From: Rhodoferax sp. UBA4409
GTDB lineage: Bacteria > Pseudomonadota > Gammaproteobacteria > Burkholderiales > Burkholderiaceae_C
Length of the DNA stretch: 7,069 bases
Direction: 5' to 3'
NCBI GenBank assembly: GCA_002390825.1
Contig: DGQR01000246.1
Coordinates: forward strand, 1 to 7,069
The notes beneath the pieces were generated by a model, which saw only the letters and a program-made list of their open reading frames with translations, searched no databases and was not told the origin of the DNA. Position numbers and translations under genes: made by a program. Positions within the stretch are counted from its first letter, which is position 1; each line of letters opens with the position of its first letter. Below are positions 1-5,204 of the stretch, piece by piece.

Positions 1-150
1 TCGCTCCAGGGGCTCAATGGCACAGCGCTCCAACACCAAATTACCGGCCTTATCGCGACCGAGCTCTACCAGCTTCACGCTCGAAGAGCTGATATCCAGC
101 CCGAGCATTGGAGCTGGCTGACGGCTAAACAATGCCCCTATTGATATCAA
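1..150 (-). CDS. pilM: PilM, type IV pilus assembly protein (5' end only, truncated by window edge)
   Basis: PilM is an actin-like, nucleotide-binding protein on the cytoplasmic side of the inner membrane. It binds the N-terminus of PilN and links the pilus motor to the PilNOP alignment subcomplex. Only the first 50 codons are visible. They contain the conserved N-terminal stretch GLDISSSSVKLVELGRD (about residues 17-33), the first phosphate-binding strand of the actin-like fold and a hallmark of PilM. I place the start at a TTG (150-148). It gives the family-typical N-terminus MISIGALFSRQPAPMLGLD, and an AGGGGA Shine-Dalgarno lies at 161-156, 5 nt upstream. The in-frame ATG at 108-106 has no such site and would begin only two residues before the conserved strand. 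The gene is divergent from mrcA, an arrangement common in proteobacteria. The downstream pilNOPQ genes would be expected left of the window. The identity is confident despite the short fragment; the TTG start is inference. Confidence 0.9.
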   Translation of the reverse strand, partial: MISIGALFSRQPAPMLGLDISSSSVKLVELGRDKAGNLVLERCAIEPLER

Positions 151-155
151 AATGG

Positions 156-161
156 TCCCCT
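156..161 (-). promoter_or_regulatory. Ribosome binding site supporting a TTG start of pilM
   Basis: Read on the minus strand, AGGGGA stands 5 nt before the TTG at 150-148. It is the only good Shine-Dalgarno near the pilM start and decides the choice of the non-ATG start over the ATG at 108. Confidence 0.6.
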
Positions 162-251
162 GAAACAGAACGACAACGCGTCGATCAGACTTAACAAATC
201 ACTTCAATGCTATCAGCAAGGGTATTGAGCGGCAAAGGATTTTTCACTTTC

Positions 252-272
252 TGACAATTTATAACGTTGTCA
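252..272. repeat. Inverted repeat TGACAA-N9-TTGTCA, possible operator
   Basis: Two perfect 6-bp arms (252-257 and 267-272) flank a 9-bp AT-rich centre containing TTTATAA. The arm-to-arm distance of 15 bp is somewhat longer than one helical turn, so binding by a dimeric regulator is conceivable. The right arm also contains a perfect minus-strand TTGACA (273-268), but no acceptable -10 lies 16-18 bp beyond it, so I do not call a pilM promoter. A 6-bp inverted repeat can arise by chance in AT-rich DNA. Confidence 0.3.
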
Positions 273-291
273 AAACCCGACGCATGAAGGT

Positions 292-309
292 GGCTTGAAA
301 AGCCTTTTT
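292..309 (+). terminator. Candidate intrinsic terminator upstream of mrcA, not following a known gene
   Basis: GGCTT (292-296), a GAA loop and AAGCC (300-304) form a 5-bp stem followed directly by five T residues (305-309), the shape of a Rho-independent terminator on the + strand. No + strand gene in the window ends here, since pilM runs away to the left and mrcA begins downstream. It could end an unseen small transcript, block antisense transcription out of pilM, or be fortuitous. The stem is short, so strength is uncertain. Confidence 0.4.
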
Positions 310-375
310 GCGCTTTGGCAGCCCATTAAAAAGACGTTTCAAAAGGTCCATTAAGAACGCCATCAACGCAGTCAG

Positions 376-402
376 TTGCATAGGGCCGCTCGTTTTTATA
401 AT
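376..402 (+). promoter_or_regulatory. Candidate sigma-70 promoter of mrcA
   Basis: A perfect TATAAT lies at 397-402 with TTGCAT (376-381, 4 of 6 matches to TTGACA) upstream. The 15-bp spacer is shorter than the usual 16-18. If the last base of the -10 box is at -7, transcription would begin near 409, leaving a 17-nt leader before the mrcA ATG at 426. That leader has no clear Shine-Dalgarno sequence. The -10 box is persuasive; the -35 assignment is weak. Confidence 0.55.
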
Positions 403-425
403 CGCATGAACATCAGATCGCCTAC

Positions 426-2786
426 ATGCCCACATCCTCCGATACTGCAAAGCACTCCCCCTCAAAACAAACACATTGGTTATGGGTAGCGCTGGCTTGG
501 TTAGCCGGCTTGAGTGCTGCAGCCATTCTTTCGGTTTTGACCCTGGTCGCATTGGCTCTTGCATTGGCATATCCGAATTTGCCAGATATCAGCGACATCG
601 CAGACTATCGCCCCAAGCTCCCGCTGCGGGTCTTTTCTGCTGACGGTGATCTGATCGGGGAGTTCGGGGAGGAGCGCAGAAAGCTCACCCCTATTCGAGA
701 AATACCCAAGGTCATGACAAACGCCATTCTTGCAGTGGAAGACGCCCGTTTTTACCAGCACGGCGGCGTGGACTATGTAGGGGTCATTCGTGCCGGTTTG
801 GCGAATGTCGGCCGAGCCAAAAGCCAAGGTGCTTCGACCATCACCATGCAAGTGGCGCGGAATGTCTACCTGACATCTGAGAAAACGTTCACTCGCAAAA
901 TTTATGAAATTTTGCTCACTTTCAAGCTGGAACACATGCTCTCCAAGGATCAGATCTTGGAAATCTATATGAATCAGATTTTCTTGGGCAACCGCGCGTA
1001 TGGTTTCGCCGCCGCCTCAGAAATCTACTTTGGTAAACCTTTGAAGGATGTCTCGGTTGCTGAAGCCGCGATGTTGGCAGGCCTTCCAAAAGCGCCTTCC
1101 GCATACAACCCAATCAGCAACCCCAAACGCGCAAAAGTGCGGCAGGGGTACATCATTGATCGCATGCTGGAAAACGGATTCATTACCGAGCAAGAAGCCG
1201 AAACCGCACACGCTGAACAGTTGGTGATCAGAACCGGACCCAACGCCAACCCGATCCATGCGGAATACATTTCGGAAATGGTGCGGCAATTGATGTACAG
1301 CCAGTACGGCGACGAAACATATACGCGCGGACTCAACGTGTTCACCACGATCAAATCTGACCAGCAGATCGCGGCATATCGCGCTCTTCGGCGCGGCATC
1401 ATGGATTTCGAACGCCGGCAGTTTTATCGCGGACCGGAAAAGTTCGTCGAGCTCCCCGCCAAAGGCCAGGAACTGGAAGATGCCATCGACGAAGCGCTAG
1501 ACGACCATCCGGACAATGGAGATGTCATGGCAGCCATCGTCCTCCAAGCGGATAGCAAACGAATCAAAGCCCAGCGCCAGAACGGTGAGGTGGTAGAGAT
1601 CACCGGCGACGGCCTGAAGCCTGCCCAATCCGGACTGTCAGACAAGGCCCCACCCAATATCAAGCTTCGAAAGGGCGCAGTCATCCGGGTGGCTAAAACA
1701 AGCAAAGGTGGGTGGGAAGTCACCCAACTGCCGGAGGTCGAGGGAGCGTTCATCGCCATGGACCCGCGCGACGGATCTATCCGGGCCCTCGTAGGTGGCT
1801 TTGACTTTGCAAAAAACAAATTCAATCACGTAACGCAGGCGTGGCGCCAACCCGGCTCAAGCTTCAAGCCCTTCATCTATTCAGCCGCCCTGGAAAAAGG
1901 CTTCGGTCCAGCGACTGTGGTGAACGACGCGCCATTGTTCTTCGATGCCGGCGTTACGGGAGGGCAGCCTTGGGAGCCGAAGAACTACGACGGCACATTT
2001 GAGGGACCAATGACCCTTCGCAAGGGTCTGGCCAAATCAAAAAACATGATTTCAATACGGGTCTTGAACTCGATTGGCGCACCTTACGCGCAAGAATGGG
2101 TGACTCGCTTCGGATTTGAAGCCGAAAAACACCCCGCTTACCTGACGATGGCACTGGGCGCAGGCGCGGTAACACCGTTGCAAATGGCGAGCGCCTACTC
2201 CGTTTTTGCGAACGGCGGCTATCGCGTCAACCCGTGGATTATTTCCAAGGTCAGCGAACAAAGGGGCAAAGTACTTGTGGAGACTAAGCCGCCAGCACTT
2301 GCAAACACCGAAAGAGCTATCGACGAGCGCAACGCGTTCATGATGAGTAGCCTGCTTCAGGAGATCACTCGCTCCGGCACGGCCGCTCGGGCGCAAGCGA
2401 CGCTGAAACGCCCCGACCTTTACGGCAAAACAGGGACAACCAATGACTCTATGGATGCTTGGTTTGCAGGCTACCAACCTACCATCACTGCAGTGACATG
2501 GATTGGCTACGACACGCCCCGCAAACTTGGTGATCGCGAGACAGGTGGAGGACTCAGCCTGCCTGTGTGGATCAGCTTCATGGAGACGGCACTCAAAGGT
2601 ATTCCCGTAAGCGAACCCACAGCACCAGAAGGTGTCGTACGGCTAGGCAATGAGTGGTTTTATGAAGAGTTCACACCCGGCGCCGGCGTAAGCAACCTTG
2701 GCATGACCGACAAAGCTGAGGGTGCAAAAGAAAGCGGCACGGCAGCCGACGAGAAACAAAAAATCTTGGATCTTTTTAAGAACTAG
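426..2786 (+). CDS. mrcA: Penicillin-binding protein 1A (bifunctional transglycosylase/transpeptidase)
   Basis: This 786-residue class A PBP polymerises lipid II into glycan strands and crosslinks their peptides in the periplasm. A short cytoplasmic tail is followed by one membrane anchor at about residues 18-49. The GT51 domain (about 65-270) shows VEDARFYQHGG with catalytic Glu105, QGASTITMQVARN (134-146), RKIYE (157-161) and ILEIYMNQIFLGNRAYG (177-193). A linker/OB-like section, typical of PBP1A, covers about 310-435. The transpeptidase domain has all three active-site motifs: SSFK with nucleophile Ser478, SKN at 538-540 and KTGT at 668-671. Length and motif order are normal for the family, and nothing is missing. 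The start at 426 keeps the tail before the anchor and is the only ATG that does so. No strong ribosome site precedes it. The gene is divergent from pilM, and its stop codon overlaps that of cyaY. ponA is an alternative name. Confidence 0.97.
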   Translation: MPTSSDTAKHSPSKQTHWLWVALAWLAGLSAAAILSVLTLVALALALAYPNLPDISDIADYRPKLPLRVFSADGDLIGEFGEERRKLTPIREIPKVMTNAILAVEDARFYQHGGVDYVGVIRAGLANVGRAKSQGASTITMQVARNVYLTSEKTFTRKIYEILLTFKLEHMLSKDQILEIYMNQIFLGNRAYGFAAASEIYFGKPLKDVSVAEAAMLAGLPKAPSAYNPISNPKRAKVRQGYIIDRMLENGFITEQEAETAHAEQLVIRTGPNANPIHAEYISEMVRQLMYSQYGDETYTRGLNVFTTIKSDQQIAAYRALRRGIMDFERRQFYRGPEKFVELPAKGQELEDAIDEALDDHPDNGDVMAAIVLQADSKRIKAQRQNGEVVEITGDGLKPAQSGLSDKAPPNIKLRKGAVIRVAKTSKGGWEVTQLPEVEGAFIAMDPRDGSIRALVGGFDFAKNKFNHVTQAWRQPGSSFKPFIYSAALEKGFGPATVVNDAPLFFDAGVTGGQPWEPKNYDGTFEGPMTLRKGLAKSKNMISIRVLNSIGAPYAQEWVTRFGFEAEKHPAYLTMALGAGAVTPLQMASAYSVFANGGYRVNPWIISKVSEQRGKVLVETKPPALANTERAIDERNAFMMSSLLQEITRSGTAARAQATLKRPDLYGKTGTTNDSMDAWFAGYQPTITAVTWIGYDTPRKLGDRETGGGLSLPVWISFMETALKGIPVSEPTAPEGVVRLGNEWFYEEFTPGAGVSNLGMTDKAEGAKESGTAADEKQKILDLFKN

Positions 2787-3115
2787 GCAGCACTGAAGGT
2801 CAATGGAAAGCCAGCCTGTGCGCTAGCATTCGCGCTGAGTGCAGCAAAGAACTCTCCGGCCCCCTTTGTGTCTTGCCAAGCACCTTCATGCCAACGGTAG
2901 TGATACCCACCTGACTTCGCAGCGAGCCAAACCTCGTGGAGTGGTTTTTGAAGATTCACGATGATCTGAGAGCGGTTTGCAAAGGTCAGGGTGATCATGC
3001 TACCCACTCTTTGGTTGTCAATATCGGCATCCGATTCATCATTGATCCGGTCACAAGCGAGTTCGATGGACGTCAACAAAGATTCGGCAAGGCTCATGAA
3101 TTCAGGGTCGGTCAT
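2783..3115 (-). CDS. cyaY: CyaY, bacterial frataxin (iron-sulfur cluster assembly regulator)
   Basis: CyaY is a small cytoplasmic iron-binding protein. It interacts with the cysteine desulfurase IscS and modulates Fe-S cluster assembly. The 110-residue product has the usual length. Its start, MTDPEFMSLAESLL, aligns in register with the known beginning of the family, which supports the ATG at 3115. The first helix and the following loop are acidic (Glu5, Glu11, Glu18, Asp22, Asp26, Glu27, Asp29, Asp31, Asp33), as expected of the iron-binding ridge. The diagnostic core is QIIVNLQKPLHEVWLA (50-65), followed by KSGGYHYRW (67-75). The gene is convergent with mrcA (4-bp overlap of the two stop codons) and divergent from lptM with only 12 bp between the two start codons, so its promoter must lie inside lptM. 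A TAGAAT at 3151-3146 is a possible -10. No clear Shine-Dalgarno precedes the start. There is no isc gene nearby, and this separate placement is ordinary in Burkholderiales. Confidence 0.95.
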   Translation of the reverse strand: MTDPEFMSLAESLLTSIELACDRINDESDADIDNQRVGSMITLTFANRSQIIVNLQKPLHEVWLAAKSGGYHYRWHEGAWQDTKGAGEFFAALSANASAQAGFPLTFSAA

Positions 3116-3121
3116 TACAAT
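3116..3121 (+). promoter_or_regulatory. Possible -10 box for lptM in the 12-bp cyaY/lptM gap
   Basis: TACAAT matches 5 of 6 positions of the -10 consensus. With its last base at -7, position +1 would be 3128, exactly the A of the lptM ATG, so the message would be leaderless. No matching -35 is present at 3093-3098 and there is no extended -10 TG. The call is tentative. Confidence 0.25.
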
Positions 3122-3127
3122 TTACGC

Positions 3128-3310
3128 ATGTTCAATAGAACCCGAATTCTAGTCAGCACCCTAAGCCCGCTTTGCCTTTGCGTGTTACTCACCGCTTGTG
3201 GCCAGACCGGAGCGCTGTATTTGCCGAAGCGCCCGGTACCTCCTGCAGGCGTCAAAGCTCCTCCCTCCGCCCCTGCTGCCATTGCCAGCCCCAACATTTC
3301 TACCCCATGA
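3128..3310 (+). CDS. lptM: LptM (YifL-type) small lipoprotein, LPS translocon maturation
   Basis: This 60-residue lipoprotein fits the LptM/YifL family. In Escherichia coli the family protein binds the LptD-LptE translocon and promotes correct disulfide formation in LptD at the outer membrane. A basic n-region (Arg4, Arg6) and a hydrophobic core lead to the lipobox LTAC, with the lipidated Cys24. The family signature follows at once (CGQTGALYLP, residues 24-33; compare the usual CGQKGPLYLP). The tail is rich in Pro and Ala and probably disordered. The ATG at 3128 is the only start that gives a proper signal peptide; an in-frame extension upstream would run back through cyaY. No Shine-Dalgarno is visible. 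The last bases overlap the lysA start as ATGA, and the lptM-lysA pair is a common neighbourhood in proteobacteria. The family is recognised confidently; the function is transferred from E. coli. Confidence 0.9.
   Translation: MFNRTRILVSTLSPLCLCVLLTACGQTGALYLPKRPVPPAGVKAPPSAPAAIASPNISTP
3146..3151 (-). promoter_or_regulatory. Possible -10 box for cyaY inside the lptM coding region
   Basis: Minus-strand TAGAAT matches 5 of 6 positions of the sigma-70 -10 consensus. It would place the transcript start near 3139, 24 nt before the cyaY ATG. No good -35 stands 16-18 bp upstream, so this is weak. It is reported because the cyaY promoter has to lie within lptM. Confidence 0.25.
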
Positions 3311-4587
3311 GCGCACCCCAACTCCCCGGCCACCCCCACGTTCATTACCAGCAAGACCAACTACAGGTTGAAGGATGCGACTTAGGCGAATTGGCTTCGC
3401 TTCATGGAACACCTTTGTTTGTCTATTCCAAAGCCTCCATGCTGGACGCTCTGGCCGCTTATCAGCGTGGTTTTGCGGGCCGTAATGCACGCATTTGCTA
3501 CGCTATGAAAGCAAACTCCTCGCTGGCCATCCTGCAACTGTTTGCCAAAGCCGGATGTGGTTTTGACATCGTCTCTGGCGGCGAGCTCGCACGAGTGCTT
3601 GCGGCAGGCGCGCAAGCGGACAAAGTCATTTTTTCTGGTGTCGGGAAAACTCGTACAGAAATGGCCGTAGCGCTTAAGGCCGGAATCGGCTGTTTCAACG
3701 TTGAAAGTGAAGCAGAAATCGATGTCTTGAATGAAGTCGCCCTCAGTTTGAACTTGCAGGCGCCCATCAGCATCCGGGTGAATCCGAATGTAGACCCCAA
3801 AACTCACCCCTACATTTCGACCGGACTCAAAGGCAATAAATTCGGCATCGCACACGAGCGCACGCTCATGACCTACCAACGTGCAGCAGCGTTGCCGGGA
3901 TTAAAAGTCGTGGGCATAGACTGCCACATTGGATCTCAAATCACCGAAGAGACTCCGTACCTTGACGCCATGGACCGGATGTTAGATTTGGTCGAGTCCA
4001 TCGAAGCAGCGGGCATACCTATTCATCACATCGACTTTGGCGGTGGTTTGGGCATCAACTACAACGGTGACACACCACCCGCTGCAGACACTCTGTGGCA
4101 CAAATTGCTGGTCAAGCTGGATGCGCGAGGATTCGGTCAGCGCCAGCTCATGATTGAGCCCGGGCGTTCGTTGGTCGGGAACGCAGGAGTCTGCGTGACC
4201 GAGGTTTTGTACATGAAGCCAGGTGAACAGAAAAATTTCTGCATCGTTGACGCTGCGATGAACGACCTTCCCCGGCCGGCCATGTACCAAGCCTTTCACA
4301 CAATCGTCCCTCTGCAGTATTCACCAACTCAACCATCGGCTGAAGTTTTTGACGTTGTTGGCCCAGTCTGTGAGAGCGGAGACTGGATTGGACACGACCG
4401 CGCACTGGCGGTCAAAGCGGGCGATCGGTTAGCCGTACTGTCTGCCGGCGCCTACTGCATGAGCATGTCGAGCAATTACAATTCACGCCCCAAAGCGGCA
4501 GAGATCTTGGTAGATGGCACAAACAGCCACCTCATTCGCCAGCGCGATGAGTTTGCTGATCAGATTCGAGGCGAAAAGCTTCTTTAG
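3307..4587 (+). CDS. lysA: Diaminopimelate decarboxylase
   Basis: LysA is a cytoplasmic PLP enzyme. It decarboxylates meso-2,6-diaminopimelate to L-lysine, the last step of the lysine pathway. The 426-residue product has the fold-type III (alanine racemase-like) barrel followed by a C-terminal beta domain. Visible landmarks are the PLP lysine in YAMKAN (Lys68), DIVSGGEL (87-94), CHIGSQ with His207, the phosphate-binding GGGLG (245-249), EPGRSLV (284-290), the C-terminal CESGD with catalytic Cys355 contributed across the dimer, and GAYCMSMSSNYN (381-392). All key residues are present and the length is typical. I chose the ATG at 3307, which overlaps the lptM stop (ATGA). It gives the normal N-terminus, whereas the frame extending farther upstream lies over lptM. 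No Shine-Dalgarno precedes it, so translation is probably coupled to lptM. The gene ends 3 bp before the end of the convergent msrQ. Confidence 0.97.
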   Translation: MSAPQLPGHPHVHYQQDQLQVEGCDLGELASLHGTPLFVYSKASMLDALAAYQRGFAGRNARICYAMKANSSLAILQLFAKAGCGFDIVSGGELARVLAAGAQADKVIFSGVGKTRTEMAVALKAGIGCFNVESEAEIDVLNEVALSLNLQAPISIRVNPNVDPKTHPYISTGLKGNKFGIAHERTLMTYQRAAALPGLKVVGIDCHIGSQITEETPYLDAMDRMLDLVESIEAAGIPIHHIDFGGGLGINYNGDTPPAADTLWHKLLVKLDARGFGQRQLMIEPGRSLVGNAGVCVTEVLYMKPGEQKNFCIVDAAMNDLPRPAMYQAFHTIVPLQYSPTQPSAEVFDVVGPVCESGDWIGHDRALAVKAGDRLAVLSAGAYCMSMSSNYNSRPKAAEILVDGTNSHLIRQRDEFADQIRGEKLL

Positions 4588-4590
4588 GGC

Positions 4591-5187
4591 TTATTTCCGC
4601 AGATACCTGCGGACTCTCCAGCCCAACAGAATTCCGAGGATGACGGCGTAAACGCCAACCTCGGTGAAATCGTTTTTTCCTGCGCGCATCCAGAAGAAAT
4701 GCAAGATTGCGAGCACGGCAATGACGTACACAGAACGGTGGAGCATTTGCCATCGCTTGGCGCCCATGGCCTTGATCACAGCGTTGAAGGAGGTGGCCGC
4801 CAGCGCGCTAAGTAGCAACATGGCCGTAAAACCCACCAGAATGAAGGGGCGCTTCACAATGTCCGCGGCTATGTCCGGCACATCCAAGCCCATATCGAGC
4901 CAGCTGTATGAGAGCAGATGCAGCAATCCGTAAAAAAAGGTGGACACCCCTACCATGCGGCGGAATCGTGCCAAGCCAGACCACTTGCTGACCTCCCGCA
5001 AAGGGCTGATGACCAATGTAAAGCACAGCAAGCGCAGAGTCCAATCGCCAGTCGATCGAATCAGAGCCTCCGCCGGATTAGCACCCAAGCGATCCGCAAA
5101 GGCAGAGAACACCAGATGAATTAGCGGAAGACACAGCACAATCAACAGGCACGGCTTGGCCAGTCGATGCAGCAGCCACTTGTTCAT
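4591..5187 (-). CDS. msrQ: MsrQ, heme-binding membrane subunit of the periplasmic methionine sulfoxide reductase system
   Basis: MsrQ (formerly YedZ) is an inner-membrane b-type heme protein of the ferric-reductase-like family. It passes electrons from the quinone pool or a flavin reductase to MsrP. The 198-residue product has about six hydrophobic segments, beginning at residue 12. Histidines expected to ligate heme lie in FFYGLLHLLSY (His90), RWQMLHRSVY (His150) and ILHFFWMR (His163). The length is normal. The ATG at 5187 lies 17 nt after the msrP stop with no strong Shine-Dalgarno, so translation is probably coupled to msrP. The basic tail RVRRYLRK is encoded by DNA that forms a perfect 7-bp hairpin (4596-4613). 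The gene is convergent with lysA, with a 3-bp gap. Confidence 0.95.
   Translation of the reverse strand: MNKWLLHRLAKPCLLIVLCLPLIHLVFSAFADRLGANPAEALIRSTGDWTLRLLCFTLVISPLREVSKWSGLARFRRMVGVSTFFYGLLHLLSYSWLDMGLDVPDIAADIVKRPFILVGFTAMLLLSALAATSFNAVIKAMGAKRWQMLHRSVYVIAVLAILHFFWMRAGKNDFTEVGVYAVILGILLGWRVRRYLRK
4596..4613. repeat. Perfect 7-bp hairpin at the lysA/msrQ convergent junction
   Basis: TCCGCAG and CTGCGGA flank an ATAC loop. The element covers the last codons of msrQ and starts 9 bp after the lysA stop. It is GC-rich and symmetric, so both transcripts could fold it, but neither strand has a following T-run, so it is not a standard intrinsic terminator. It could stabilise 3' ends or aid factor-dependent termination. 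It could also simply follow from the Arg-rich codons of the MsrQ tail. Confidence 0.4.
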
Positions 5188-5204
5188 AAGAATCGGCTGG
5201 ACAG

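Larger units (their letters stand above)
151..425. other. Divergent intergenic region between pilM and mrcA
   Basis: These 275 bp hold no convincing gene; reading frames here are short or are shadows of mrcA. From left to right they contain the pilM ribosome site (156-161), an inverted repeat TGACAA-N9-TTGTCA (252-272), a hairpin with a T-run on the + strand (292-309), a loose direct repeat CCATTAAAAA / CCATTAAGAA (from 323 and from 348), and a consensus -10 box for mrcA (397-402). It is more AT-rich than the flanking genes, as expected of a promoter region. I see no strong sigma-70 promoter for pilM. Confidence 0.75.

Noticed and set aside
191..219. Possible pilM promoter on the minus strand, TTGCTG-17 bp-TGTTAA
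   Set aside because: Spacing is ideal, but each hexamer matches consensus at only about three positions; this is too weak to call in AT-rich DNA.
258..273. Minus-strand TTGACA (273-268) with TATAAA (263-258) as a pilM promoter
   Set aside because: Both boxes are good individually, but they are only 4 bp apart, which cannot form a sigma-70 promoter, and no alternative partner exists at 16-18 bp.
323..359. Direct repeat CCATTAAAAAGACG / CCATTAAGAACG in the mrcA upstream region
   Set aside because: The repeat is imperfect, short and AT-rich, with only two copies; this is compatible with chance.
259..570. 103-codon minus-strand open frame over the mrcA promoter and start
   Set aside because: It has no recognisable domain, overlaps the mrcA 5' end and promoter, and its composition looks like an antisense shadow.
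2052..2477. 141-codon open frame antisense to the mrcA transpeptidase region (with similar frames at 1424-1825 and 1025-1402)
   Set aside because: These lie opposite the conserved catalytic domains of mrcA, and their products show no domain; they are shadows.
2936..3127. Upstream extension of lptM through the cyaY gene
   Set aside because: It would place 64 residues antisense to conserved cyaY before a complete lipoprotein signal peptide, so the lipobox would no longer be N-terminal.
3172..3306. Upstream extension of lysA by 45 codons
   Set aside because: It overlaps lptM in another frame, adds non-conserved sequence, and the ATG at 3307 gives the normal family length.
3382..3879. 165-codon open frame antisense to lysA
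   Set aside because: This is a long shadow frame in a highly conserved gene. It has no recognised family and no ribosome site or independent support.
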